Below are positions 6,425 through 13,365 of a stretch of DNA of 64,000 bases, piece by piece (positions within the stretch are counted from its first letter, which is position 1; each line of letters starts with the position of its first letter). The translations under genes were made by a program, and so were the position numbers. The stretch is from IMG/VR virus record IMGVR_UViG_3300043436_003813, positions 1-64,000 of that record, one strand, 5' to 3'. The notes beneath the pieces were generated by a model. It was not told the DNA's origin and did not search any database. It was given only the letters and a program-made list of their open reading frames with translations. This stretch comes from a virus.

Positions 6425-6431
6425 GCCCAAC
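6425..6431 (+). other. Right boundary of array A: half attC (GCCCAAC)
   Basis: The expected 5' core follows the stop of cassette 16, but no matching arm or GTTRRRY core appears before the next gene at 6472. The attC is cut off within its loop and joined to phage sequence. Confidence 0.65.
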
Positions 6432-6471
6432 AAGGCAAATAACCCGTAGCCGCTGAACATCACGCCCGCTA

Positions 6472-6801
6472 ATGCTCGCCCTAAAGCGCATCCCGTGGCG
6501 AAAGCGTCGCGCCAAAGCCCAAGAGTGGGCGCGGCTTTCTCACGCTGCCCGCCTCCGCAACAACGCCGAACGCGGACCTAGCAGCCGGGATGCCTACCTC
6601 TTGGCGCTTGAGGAATCACGTGGCATGGTGCTGCGTCATGGCGTGACCTATTCCGCCGCGCACCCAGACGGACAACCGTGGGCGATTCTGCGCAGCAAGG
6701 TGGGGCGCACGAACCAAGTTGATCTTCATCTAGGAGAAGACATGGCCTTTACTGGCTCGCTTCGCACCCTTGAGCGTGCCATGAGAAGGGCCAAGCTCTA
6801 G
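6472..6801 (+). CDS. Small basic hypothetical protein (109 aa)
   Basis: First gene after the cassette array. The N-terminal 50 residues are strongly basic and helical (KRIPWRKRRAKAQEW), which would suit nucleic-acid binding; the rest is mixed alpha/beta. Two nt separate it from the next gene, suggesting a two-gene operon. Confidence 0.7.
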   Translation: MLALKRIPWRKRRAKAQEWARLSHAARLRNNAERGPSSRDAYLLALEESRGMVLRHGVTYSAAHPDGQPWAILRSKVGRTNQVDLHLGEDMAFTGSLRTLERAMRRAKL

Positions 6802-6803
6802 CC

Positions 6804-7268
6804 ATGAATCTCATCCTTCCCCCCACGCGCACCGAACCCATTGACTCGGAGAAGGCCATTCTCTGGCGCTCACGTAGCCCGCAGGCGCGGGGACATGCCC
6901 GCAAGTATAGCGTGGAACTCTTGGACATTGCCGCGCGCATGGCTATAGAGAAGAACACGACGTATGCCGAGCAAAAGACAGGGGTGAGCCGCTGGTCCAT
7001 CAAGAAGCATCTGGCCCGCAAGCACAGGGACGGCACGCTCCCCATGCGTAGGCGTCCACGCAAGGACGGGGTGGCCCCGTGCTGCCGGCCAAAGTATGAC
7101 AAGCGCCAGATTGAGGCCATGCTGAAGGCAGCACTGCGGGAGTATGCCGCGAACCCGTGGAAGACGCTTCCCTCCATTGTCAGGCAGACAGCTAAGGCAT
7201 ACAACTTGCCCGGCGAATACATCTGGTCCCGCGTAATGGCGGGCCATGTCCCACTTCCCACCATATAA
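6804..7268 (+). CDS. Putative helix-turn-helix DNA-binding protein (154 aa)
   Basis: Residues about 40-75 (ARKYSVELLDIAARMAIEKN, then TYAEQKTGVSRWSIKKHLARK) fit a helix-turn-helix in which GVSRWSIKKHL would be the recognition helix. A Cys pair (CC) and basic patches follow. It sits between the cassette array and the convergent minus-strand operon, with a terminator directly after. It may be a phage regulator; no closer family recognised. Confidence 0.65.
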   Translation: MNLILPPTRTEPIDSEKAILWRSRSPQARGHARKYSVELLDIAARMAIEKNTTYAEQKTGVSRWSIKKHLARKHRDGTLPMRRRPRKDGVAPCCRPKYDKRQIEAMLKAALREYAANPWKTLPSIVRQTAKAYNLPGEYIWSRVMAGHVPLPTI

Positions 7269-7271
7269 GGA

Positions 7272-7299
7272 AGGCCAGCCTTTATCGGGCTGGCCTTTT
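7272..7299 (+). terminator. Terminator between convergent genes
   Basis: Stem GGCCAGCC (7273-7280) and GGCTGGCC (7288-7295) is followed by TTTT. It ends the 6472-7268 operon and, read on the other strand, could also stop the gene ending at 7311. Confidence 0.8.
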
Positions 7300-7310
7300 G
7301 CTTTGGCTCC

Positions 7311-7568
7311 TTACGCCGCCTTACGCCACGCAAGGAACCGGGCCTTCACGTCCAGTGCCCATTCATTTAGCCGTGGCTTCTTCGGCTTCGGCACGTAGGC
7401 GTAGGTCTTCCTTGGGTGCTTCGGCCTCCATCCCGTCCCGCGTCTGCGCTTGTTGTCGCATTGGCGTCGGGACTCACGGTGCTTCTCTGGGTGGCGTTCC
7501 CGGTAGGCTTGGCTGTTCTTACGCTGGCGCTCGCGCCTACGCTCGGCCTGTTCTGGGGTCTCGCTCAT
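7311..7568 (-). CDS. Small highly basic protein (85 aa)
   Basis: The first 45 residues are one charged helix (ERRRERQRKNSQAYRERHPEK), then a Lys/Pro-rich tail. This suggests DNA or RNA binding. Start chosen at 7568, 17 nt below the -10 of the promoter at 7585-7614. Last gene of the minus-strand early region. Confidence 0.65.
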   Translation of the reverse strand: MSETPEQAERRRERQRKNSQAYRERHPEKHRESRRQCDNKRRRGTGWRPKHPRKTYAYVPKPKKPRLNEWALDVKARFLAWRKAA

Positions 7569-7584
7569 GGTGTTTAGTTCCGCC

Positions 7585-7614
7585 AACGTAGCGAAAACGG
7601 GAGCCGTAGCTCAA
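7585..7614 (-). promoter_or_regulatory. Phage promoter P1 (TTG-N12-CGTTT-type)
   Basis: On the minus strand: TTGAGC (7609-7614), 18-nt spacer containing CGTTTT, then TACGTT (7585-7590). Same layout as the promoters near 9.0, 12.95, 16.55 and 52.2 kb. Confidence 0.6.
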
Positions 7615-7680
7615 GGGGATTCTCCGCTCTTACGTGGGGTTCACTCGGTCGTTGCCCTAGTTCACGGCAGAGGCAGACAT

Positions 7681-7717
7681 GAAAAGCCCCAAGGCGGGTG
7701 AGAAAACCTTGGGGGCT
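7681..7717 (-). terminator. Minus-strand terminator
   Basis: Stem AGCCCCCAAGG and CCTTGGGGCT (7707-7717 with 7685-7694) is followed on the minus strand by TTTTC. It lies about 100 nt downstream of the lipoprotein gene ending at 7817 and closes the prepilin/lipoprotein operon. Confidence 0.8.
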
Positions 7718-7816
7718 CAACAATCTGGATGGACCATCGCGAGCTAACTCGACAGTCCCACCCATCTAAGGTGGAGATAAGACCACTCGCCTTTTGTCCG
7801 CGTCAACAGGTTTCGC

Positions 7817-8275
7817 TCAGTTGTATGGAGTAAATTCACGGGGCATGGCCTCCGTTGCTCCGGCTGGAAGTTGCCCCACGTTCGTGAATCGCCAGTTGAT
7901 CTTAGACATCTGCGAGTTATACTCGGCAGCCAAGCTGTTGTAGCTGGCCTTCACTCCAAGCATCTCCGTTTGCCACAAACCCACCTGCTCAAAGACATGG
8001 CGGGGCATGTCTCGCCCAACATAGCGCCCCTCCGTATTTGCAAGGCGCTGCTCGTAGAGGGCGATGTCAGCACGCTTCTTATCGAGTTGGGCGCGGGCAT
8101 CCTTGAACCACTCGTAGCGGCGAAGCAGGGTGCGCGGGTCAATCTGCTCCTCGGCGGTGGACACCACCTTGCCTGCGTAGTCGGCGGCTTTCCCGCCGAC
8201 ATAGAGCATGGTGCAGCCAACGGGAAGTGCCACGCATCCAGCCAAGACCAAGGCGAAAACGGCGGCGGTCTTCAC
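7817..8275 (-). CDS. Putative lipoprotein 2 (152 aa)
   Basis: N-terminal signal with hydrophobic core and Cys residues (VLAGC at 10-14, GC at 20-21) suggests lipid anchoring. The rest is a helical protein; the C-terminal motif YNSLAAEYNSQM...NWRFTNV recalls a family of uncharacterised envelope proteins. Its start overlaps the stop of the upstream lipoprotein gene by 4 nt (8272-8275). Probable moron cargo acting in the cell envelope. Confidence 0.7.
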   Translation of the reverse strand: MKTAAVFALVLAGCVALPVGCTMLYVGGKAADYAGKVVSTAEEQIDPRTLLRRYEWFKDARAQLDKKRADIALYEQRLANTEGRYVGRDMPRHVFEQVGLWQTEMLGVKASYNSLAAEYNSQMSKINWRFTNVGQLPAGATEAMPREFTPYN

Positions 8276-8820
8276 TGAAGCACCTCCAAATTGAGCTTCA
8301 CGGAACGAACGGGAAGCGGATTATCGGAGACATGGATGATGGCGCTGCTGCCAACGAACTGCTGATGATAACGGCCTTGCACGTCCCACCAATAGAGGTA
8401 TTCGGAGGAATCGCCGTAAGTGCCGTCATCTTGGAGGACTTCGGATGTAAGGCGGGTAGCGCCGCCGATGTCCACGTCAAAGCCCCTGTCGGAACCTCCG
8501 GGGGTATAACCCGCCCAAACTGACTTGGGCGTCAGGCGCTTGCCGCCACTAGTCACCTTGCCCCGAACCGTGGAATAGATGAGGACATCACCGGACAGTG
8601 GGCTAATGACGTAGAGATGCTTGATGGAACCAGGAAGATTGTCCGTCTTGAGTCGATCACGGATGTTTCGCTGCTCAATGGTTAGCCCATCGGTGCCGGT
8701 TTGGACGACGGTGCTTGCCTTGGTGACGCCGGAGGCAGATTGGGGAGCGACGGGCTGCGGAAGATCGCAACCAGTGAGGAGTAACGAGGTGGCCAGGGCC
8801 GGGAATAGGAAGTGTTTCAT
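8272..8820 (-). CDS. Putative lipoprotein 1 (182 aa)
   Basis: Signal peptide with lipobox LLLTGC (residues 13-18) places the mature protein on a membrane. The body (IEQRNIRDRLKTDNLPGSIKHLYV, LSGDVLIYSTVRGKV) is mixed alpha/beta and looks like a secreted domain found in phage and bacterial genomes, usually beside a second lipoprotein as here. Function unknown; envelope modification or superinfection exclusion are possibilities only. Confidence 0.72.
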   Translation of the reverse strand: MKHFLFPALATSLLLTGCDLPQPVAPQSASGVTKASTVVQTGTDGLTIEQRNIRDRLKTDNLPGSIKHLYVISPLSGDVLIYSTVRGKVTSGGKRLTPKSVWAGYTPGGSDRGFDVDIGGATRLTSEVLQDDGTYGDSSEYLYWWDVQGRYHQQFVGSSAIIHVSDNPLPVRSVKLNLEVLQ

Positions 8821-8824
8821 GGGT

Positions 8825-8998
8825 TCAGGCGAAGAGTTGGGATGGTGCCGAGACTTGAACGCTGCCGACCTTCTTAAGTGATTGGCCGGAGCGGATTTGC
8901 TGCCACACAGGAATTAACATAGCCAACAAGAGGCCGATAATTACGATGACGATCATGGCTTCAAGAAGCGTGAAGCCCTTTGGTTTATTTTGTTTCAT
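8825..8998 (-). CDS. Prepilin-like peptide (57 aa) with GFTLLE motif
   Basis: Residues 8-13 are GFTLLE, with the conserved Glu at +5 after the cleavage site, followed by an unbroken hydrophobic helix (AMIVIVIIGLLLAMLIP). This is the type IV prepilin N-terminal signature recognised by prepilin peptidase. The protein then stops after about 27 residues, too short for a pilin head. It is first in an operon with two lipoproteins and lies just below promoter P2. A pilin-like peptide in a phage is unusual; it might interfere with host pili or be a minimal pseudopilin. Confidence 0.8.
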   Translation of the reverse strand: MKQNKPKGFTLLEAMIVIVIIGLLLAMLIPVWQQIRSGQSLKKVGSVQVSAPSQLFA

Positions 8999-9020
8999 GG
9001 TTTTGTTTTGGACGGAAAGA

Positions 9021-9050
9021 AGTGTAGCAGAAACGGGCGGTGATGCGCAA
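9021..9050 (-). promoter_or_regulatory. Phage promoter P2
   Basis: Minus strand: TTGCGC (9045-9050), 18-nt spacer containing CCCGTTTC, -10 TACACT (9021-9026). It would transcribe the prepilin/lipoprotein operon. Confidence 0.65.
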
Positions 9051-9137
9051 GGAAATCATGCCGCGTCCCCTGTCGATATGTTTGGCTCCGTGGATGGAGC
9101 GGCGATCAGGTCGGGGTGGGCTTAATGCTACGTGTGC

Positions 9138-9551
9138 CTAGGCGAACGGCTCAGTCCTGCCATATCTAGCGAGGTTATTGAGCGCCGCAATCTCCCGTGC
9201 TTGCCCGTCGGCTACGGCACAGGCTTCCTTGTGGAGGCGCTGGGATTCTGCTAGCTCCTTAGCCTGCTTAAACACGAGAGCAGCCAGCCGCTCCGTTTCT
9301 CTGTGGGATTCGGCTAACTGCTCCTCTAGGAGAGAGGCCCTTTCGTTGGCCTCATTCATCTCTTGTTGGTGCAGTAACACCATAGCCTTGAACATCTCGT
9401 TGCACGCTGTAAATTTGTGCTCTAATTCTCGGGCGTGGTCCCGCATGTCGATAGCGATGCAAGACAACTCGGGATGGTCGGTGCTGTCCGTCTGGTGCTT
9501 AGCCTCTTCCCAAGCAGCGTTCGTCAGTGGTGTGGGCATGGTGTCGTTCAT
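9138..9551 (-). CDS. Phage coiled-coil protein (137 aa)
   Basis: N-terminus PLTNAAWEEAK and the IDMRDHARELEHKFTACNEM segment recall a widespread uncharacterised phage family; residues 60-120 form a long coiled coil (LEEQLAESHRETERLAALV). No enzymatic motif. It sits in a run of small minus-strand early genes. Role unknown. Confidence 0.7.
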   Translation of the reverse strand: MNDTMPTPLTNAAWEEAKHQTDSTDHPELSCIAIDMRDHARELEHKFTACNEMFKAMVLLHQQEMNEANERASLLEEQLAESHRETERLAALVFKQAKELAESQRLHKEACAVADGQAREIAALNNLARYGRTEPFA

Positions 9552-9553
9552 GG

Positions 9554-9762
9554 TTACGGTTCGATGATGGATTGAAAGCCCGCGATCATGGAGGTGATGT
9601 ATGGATACCGGAGTTCTGGTTTCACCGCGTTTACGGGGTATCCCTGCGCCTCAAGTAGGGCATAGTTCCCTGCCTCAAGTCTTTTATGGCCGCGATGGCG
9701 CGCTCGGATGTGAGGTCGCCGGATGCCACTAGTTCATCCGCGACGGGGGTTGGTGTGTTCAT
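9554..9762 (-). pseudogene. Small phage gene with an apparent -1 frameshift
   Basis: From ATG at 9762 one frame gives about 28 residues (MNTPTPVADELVASGDLTSE...), then continues sensibly only in the -1 frame (RLEAGNYALLEAQGYPVNAV...) to a TAA at 9554-9556. The switch is at an AAAA run. Either an inactivating deletion, a base-call error, or programmed -1 slippage. Confidence 0.5.
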
Positions 9763-9767
9763 GGTTT

Positions 9768-10016
9768 CTATAGCGTGTATTTCCAAGGGTTGTTCTCTCT
9801 AAATTCATGGGCTAGTCTAATGAAGACGTTCCTGATCTGTAGGAAGGCTTCGTCCGCATGTCTGTCTCGAAGTTCTTGCGACCAATCGGGGTGCAGTCTG
9901 AGCATTTTCTCATCCTGCTCCTCTATGAGGTGGCGGTATTCGGGTTCCACCGGGACTCGCTTGTAGTCCCCGGTGGCGACTATCTCCTCTTGGAGCCGTG
10001 AGTAATAGCCGCTCAT
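9768..10016 (-). CDS. Hypothetical helical protein (82 aa)
   Basis: Acidic/basic helical protein with the conserved-looking core HPDWSQELRDRHADEAFL. No family recognised. Part of the minus-strand series of small early genes. Confidence 0.65.
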   Translation of the reverse strand: MSGYYSRLQEEIVATGDYKRVPVEPEYRHLIEEQDEKMLRLHPDWSQELRDRHADEAFLQIRNVFIRLAHEFRENNPWKYTL

Positions 10017-10035
10017 TTGTAGATTGGTTTCATGG

Positions 10036-10266
10036 TTAGGAATAGATGAGAGTGCGCTTCTTTTTGGAGGGCGAGAGTTTGTGCCATGCCGAAATTACAG
10101 CCCCGGTTTTTCGGCCAATGTTCCGCTTGCTTGGCTCCCCGTCCTTGCGGCAGAGGAGCGGGCCAAGGTAGTTGTGCCACTCAAAGGTGACGCCACGGTA
10201 GCGGTAGATGTTGGGGCAGTTGATGTGTGCCCCGCCTCCGTTGAATGGGATGAAGTGTCCGGCCAT
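10036..10266 (-). CDS. Conserved phage protein (76 aa)
   Basis: The motif HFIPFNGGGAHINCPNIYRYRG followed by VTFEWHNYLGP is characteristic of a small uncharacterised phage protein; Cys/His positions could hold a metal. The C-terminus is basic. It follows 3 nt after the stop of the helix-turn-helix gene. Confidence 0.65.
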   Translation of the reverse strand: MAGHFIPFNGGGAHINCPNIYRYRGVTFEWHNYLGPLLCRKDGEPSKRNIGRKTGAVISAWHKLSPSKKKRTLIYS

Positions 10267-10269
10267 TGG

Positions 10270-10758
10270 CTACGCCTCCAAGAGTTTCGCTGCGATGCCG
10301 TATGCCCGCACTTGCCCCGCCCGCTCGCGGCAGATGCCATACTTCTCCTGGATGAAGGCATTGTCCTTCCCGTCCTTCATGTCCCCAAGCATCTTCACGA
10401 TCCGGGGCATGTCTCGCCCGAGCCTGCGGTGGCCGATTTGCTTGGGTTGATAGGGAAAGCGCGGCCCCTTCGGCTTCTCGCCAAGCTGGAGCAGCCGGCG
10501 ATAGACGTGCTCCGGGCTCTTAAGCCCCATTTCCTTGGCAATAGAGACGCAATCGTGGCCCTCCCTATGCAGGGATACCATTCGCTGCTTCTTCGCCCCG
10601 GAAATGGAAATGTAGGGCACGTTATGGCGGCGCAAGATGGACTCCGCATACGGGACCCGCATCCCCACTTCACTTGCTAGCTCGCTTATGAGCCTGACTT
10701 CTTGCTTGGCTAGGGCGATGAGAGAAAGGCGGCGTTTGTGTGCGGAAGAATGTTCCAT
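10270..10758 (-). CDS. Putative HTH DNA-binding protein (162 aa)
   Basis: Two regions, LISELASEVGMRVPYAESILRR (about 22-43) and CVSIAKEMGLKSPEHVYRRL (about 66-86), look like tandem helix-turn-helix units of homeodomain or sigma-region-4 type. The start at 10758 drops a longer, unlikely N-terminus. Possible phage regulator or DNA-bending protein; specific role unknown. Confidence 0.6.
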   Translation of the reverse strand: MEHSSAHKRRLSLIALAKQEVRLISELASEVGMRVPYAESILRRHNVPYISISGAKKQRMVSLHREGHDCVSIAKEMGLKSPEHVYRRLLQLGEKPKGPRFPYQPKQIGHRRLGRDMPRIVKMLGDMKDGKDNAFIQEKYGICRERAGQVRAYGIAAKLLEA

Positions 10759-10906
10759 AGGTATCTTGTTTGCGGGTGTCTGGGTAGCGACGTTCCGACC
10801 GGACGCGCCGCATGGCGTCGTGCCAGTCAATGTCGGTGATGGTGTGGAATAGGGCGAAGGGGATGGGGCGCTTCACGCGGCATACACTTTCAGCTTCTTG
10901 AGCCAA
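10670..10906 (-). CDS. Possible small protein overlapping the HTH gene (78 aa)
   Basis: The N-terminal part (VKRPIPFALFHTITDIDWHDAMRRVR) reads like a real phage protein and fills the gap upstream of the HTH gene, but its last 30 residues overlap that gene in another frame. One of the two boundaries may be wrong. Confidence 0.4.
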   Translation of the reverse strand: MAQEAESVCRVKRPIPFALFHTITDIDWHDAMRRVRSERRYPDTRKQDTYGTFFRTQTPPFSHRPSQARSQAHKRASK

Positions 10907-11148
10907 CCCTCCAGCTTGGCTTCGGCGTCTAGTTCCGTGGCAAAGCAGCGGTCATAGAACTTGTTCTCATGGTTGGCGTCCAGCACCAGCACCGTAAAGC
11001 ACGTGCTCGCCCTGCCACCAACAAGCGATAGCTCAATGAAGTTCTTGCTTTGCCCCTTGATGATTTCGTTGTTCACCTGCGCGCATATCTCCGTCCATAG
11101 GCGGAGGAGGGCGATGCGGTGGCGGGCTTCGTCGTGATCGGGCTTCAT
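10873..11148 (-). CDS. Hypothetical protein (91 aa)
   Basis: Mixed alpha/beta composition with a central strand pair (STCFTVLVLDANHENKFYDRCF) and a C-terminal helix. Overlaps the start of the neighbouring genes by a few nt, as in a tight operon. Function unknown. Confidence 0.6.
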   Translation of the reverse strand: MKPDHDEARHRIALLRLWTEICAQVNNEIIKGQSKNFIELSLVGGRASTCFTVLVLDANHENKFYDRCFATELDAEAKLEGWLKKLKVYAA

Positions 11149-11369
11149 TTGATTTCCTCCAAGCGGACATCGCCATACTCATTGAGGACCACCCACTGAT
11201 GGGTGCCAGCGCGAACGAGGGCGGCGGAGCGTTCCTCGCGGCGGAGGTCGGCGTGGCGGCGGATAACGGTGTCGCGGTGCATGATCTTGGCGTAGTGGCT
11301 GTCGGCGCGTAGGCGGAGCGCGAGGTAAGCGCAGATCGCGAGGGCGATGATAAGGGCGGCGGCGGTCAT
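11145..11369 (-). CDS. Small single-pass membrane protein (74 aa)
   Basis: N-terminal hydrophobic helix (AALIIALAICAYLALRL, residues 3-19) is followed by a basic cytoplasmic-type region. The stop overlaps the next start by 4 nt. Could be an accessory membrane protein; no lysis motif is evident. Confidence 0.6.
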   Translation of the reverse strand: MTAAALIIALAICAYLALRLRADSHYAKIMHRDTVIRRHADLRREERSAALVRAGTHQWVVLNEYGDVRLEEIK

Positions 11370-11632
11370 TTCGCCTCCTTTGCGAAGTCGGGGTGAAGGG
11401 TGGCGAGGACGGCGCGGGCACACTTAGGCCCGCAGGTCTCAGCTGCCCGCTCCACCAGCGCCTCACGGCTCGCGGCATCGAAGGGGATGACGAGGACAGG
11501 CTCGACTGGATAGAAGCCACCGTAGTAGCGCGCATGACTCAGAGGCGTGGTGACATTATCCTTCCCGCATGTCCACATCTTGCGAGCATTTACCCGCTTG
11601 GTGCGCATTGGATTCTTTGATTTGGTTTTCAT
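11366..11632 (-). CDS. Hypothetical protein with Cys residues (88 aa)
   Basis: Start at 11632 (MKTKSKNPMR); longer frames lack support. Contains CGK near residue 22 and CGPKC near residue 68, possibly a metal site, then an Ala-rich helix. Function unknown. Confidence 0.6.
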   Translation of the reverse strand: MKTKSKNPMRTKRVNARKMWTCGKDNVTTPLSHARYYGGFYPVEPVLVIPFDAASREALVERAAETCGPKCARAVLATLHPDFAKEAK

Positions 11633-11672
11633 GGTTGAGCCCATACACCCAACCAGAAAAGCACACGAAACG

Positions 11673-11912
11673 TCAAGCGTCTTTTTCGGTGTAAGCCCAG
11701 CCCATCCGCTGCGCCAAGTCCTCACACGCCAGCCCCAGCGCCGTAGGCTTGTCCCATATCCACGCCTCACCCACCACTAACCCACGGGCAGACATCCACT
11801 CCCACGTGAAGTGATTGCTGGCCACTTGGGTCAGGCGCAGTTTCCAGCCTTGCTTGCTGGCTTGGGCGGTTATGGCTTCGCAGTAGTTTCGTAAGTTAAA
11901 CGTGGCGTGCAT
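11673..11912 (-). CDS. Hypothetical protein (79 aa)
   Basis: Pattern of a small alpha-beta-alpha domain: helix NYCEAITAQASKQGW, strands LRLTQVASNHFTWEWM and GLVVGEAWIWD, C-terminal helix. Partly overlaps the RuvC-like gene start region by 17 nt, consistent with the same operon. Confidence 0.62.
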   Translation of the reverse strand: MHATFNLRNYCEAITAQASKQGWKLRLTQVASNHFTWEWMSARGLVVGEAWIWDKPTALGLACEDLAQRMGWAYTEKDA

Positions 11913-12405
11913 AGTGATAGCTTATAAGCAAACCGTCGGCGTCCCCGTGCTTACGGATAGCCTCGGCGTATTGCGGAAAGAGTTGGATGCCGCGCAGCAT
12001 GGATGCCTTCTTCAATTCCGCGCTACCCTTGACGGCACCGAGCAACGCCTTCTGCCACTCGCCAGAATCCACCACCTCGTAGCCAATGCCCAAGTCCTCT
12101 AGGGTGATAATCGTGGCCTCGTAGAAAGAGCGAGCCGAGAGCATGGCGTTAATCATCATGGCCCCACCAGTAAACGGACGCTCCACGTAGGCGCGTGCCT
12201 TCACCTCTCCACTCATTGTGTTAATGTCGGCATGGTGAATCAGTAAGTTCCTTAGCGCACCACGATCAAGACGTTGGCTTATCTTGCCCCTCTTTCCGTA
12301 GTGCAGGGTGTCCGTCGTTGGGGTCTCCACGAAGCACACCGCCTGCCCGTCCCGCATAGCACCTATGGTGCCGGACTGGCCGTTATCTATCCCGATGATT
12401 GTCAT
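11896..12405 (-). CDS. RuvC-like Holliday junction resolvase (169 aa)
   Basis: GIDNGQSG (5-12) supplies the first catalytic Asp of the RNase H fold, VERPF (about 75-79) the Glu, and HGDADGLL near the C-terminus the final Asp pair, as in phage RuvC family nucleases. It would cut branched recombination or replication intermediates before packaging. The length is close to bacterial RuvC. It lies among replication/recombination genes. Confidence 0.8.
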   Translation of the reverse strand: MTIIGIDNGQSGTIGAMRDGQAVCFVETPTTDTLHYGKRGKISQRLDRGALRNLLIHHADINTMSGEVKARAYVERPFTGGAMMINAMLSARSFYEATIITLEDLGIGYEVVDSGEWQKALLGAVKGSAELKKASMLRGIQLFPQYAEAIRKHGDADGLLISYHYARHV

Positions 12406-12548
12406 TTCTTTGACCTCTTTACGGCAGCCTTCTTTACGAGCTTGCTGTTCTTCACGCGGCCCTGATCCAGCGCGCGCAGTTCTTTGTCTACCAACTCACA
12501 GATGCGAGCATAGTAGGCGGTGGCAGAGGCGATGGAGTCTTGGCTCAA
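12402..12548 (-). CDS. Small basic protein, TTG start (48 aa)
   Basis: No ATG fits the downstream end of the preceding gene; TTG at 12548 overlaps its stop (TTGA). The product is helical (SATAYYARICELVDKEL) with a Lys-rich tail and ends overlapping the RuvC start by 4 nt. Function unknown. Confidence 0.5.
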   Translation of the reverse strand: MSQDSIASATAYYARICELVDKELRALDQGRVKNSKLVKKAAVKRSKK

Positions 12549-12937
12549 GCGTCGCCCTCCTTCGCACTGCCGTTGTCGGCGAGGGCAGCGTCCCATGCGT
12601 TTGCTGCTCCGACACCATCCGTCCCATCGAGGCAGAGGTGCCGCAGGGCGTTGCGCATCTTCTCTCCCACTGCGACCAGCCGCGCGTTGCGGGCCTCAAA
12701 CTTAAGTGCGTCAAGGCGGTAGCGTTCGGCCTTCTCCTCTTGCTCGGCCACGCGAGCGCGGAGTGCGTCGCGCTCCTGCAACCCCTCGCGCAACATGGCA
12801 GCCTTTGTGCGCTCGTCTAGGGCGACCTGCGCACGCAGCCGCGTTAGCTCCGCAAGACGACGCCCGGCAAGCGCCGCCCATTCGCTAGTCTTCTCAATCA
12901 TCGCCGCCTCTAGTTCTTCGTATGTTGGCTTGTTCAT
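12545..12937 (-). CDS. Long coiled-coil protein (130 aa)
   Basis: Residues 25-95 are an almost continuous coiled coil (LTRLRAQVALDERTKAAM, LRARVAEQEEKAERY). First gene below promoter P3. Similar in style to the phage gene at 9138. No enzymatic motif. Confidence 0.65.
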   Translation of the reverse strand: MNKPTYEELEAAMIEKTSEWAALAGRRLAELTRLRAQVALDERTKAAMLREGLQERDALRARVAEQEEKAERYRLDALKFEARNARLVAVGEKMRNALRHLCLDGTDGVGAANAWDAALADNGSAKEGDA

Positions 12938-12947
12938 GGTCGCGTGT

Positions 12948-12977
12948 AAGCTATCAGAAACGTGGCGGGCTAGGCAA
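12948..12977 (-). promoter_or_regulatory. Phage promoter P3
   Basis: Minus strand: TTGCCT (12972-12977), 18-nt spacer containing CGTTTC, -10 TAGCTT (12948-12953). It starts within the end of the HNH gene and serves the coiled-coil gene at 12937. Confidence 0.6.
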
Positions 12978-13365
12978 GCCATCCTTCGCGGCGTGCCCAC
13001 GACATGCCGTAGGGCAGCCCATCGTAGGTGGATTGGCCCTCAATACGCTTGTGGTTAGCCGACGAAACGGCTAGCCATGTTTCAGTTCTAAGGTAGTTCT
13101 TCCCGCGTCTCTCCTTGTGGTGAACCTCCGTGGAAGCCTGCGCTCCACGATTAAGCAACCAAGCAGCAGGAATCTCCACGCCCATCTTCTTGTAAAGGCC
13201 ATTCCCCACCTCCGTAAACCCATGCTCCTTGAGCCATACTTGGCACACCGGATGGGCATCCAAGAAAGCCGTCCGTAGCTTGGAATACGTGGCCATGTCG
13301 GCCTTACGCTTCTTGCTCACGGGGTTCAGGCGGGTGCGACGAAGGGGCTTATTTCGTTTTAGCAT
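12970..13365 (-). CDS. HNH-type endonuclease (131 aa)
   Basis: The segment EVHHKERRGKNYL (about 92-104) followed by SANHKRIE (about 114-121) matches the HNH core in which the His pairs bind the metal and activate water. The basic N-terminus would contact DNA. Small phage HNH proteins act in recombination, packaging or as homing enzymes; its place among recombination genes favours the first. Confidence 0.75.
   Translation of the reverse strand: MLKRNKPLRRTRLNPVSKKRKADMATYSKLRTAFLDAHPVCQVWLKEHGFTEVGNGLYKKMGVEIPAAWLLNRGAQASTEVHHKERRGKNYLRTETWLAVSSANHKRIEGQSTYDGLPYGMSWARREGWLA

Larger units (their letters stand above)
101..6431 (+). mobile_element. attC gene-cassette array A (about 16 cassettes)
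   Basis: Short ORFs alternate with sites that begin RYYYAAC (mostly GCCTAAC) and end GTTRRRY (mostly GTTAGGC). The two ends are imperfectly complementary and the inner arms read GATGAGCC against GGCTCCATC, with the unpaired extra base typical of folded attC sites. All sites share one orientation, and each ORF ends in or just before its attC. This is the structure of an integron cassette array. No integrase gene is visible, so it is a cluster of attC sites lacking an integrase within this window. The left edge is a lone core site behind a terminator; the right edge is a half attC. Confidence 0.88.
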
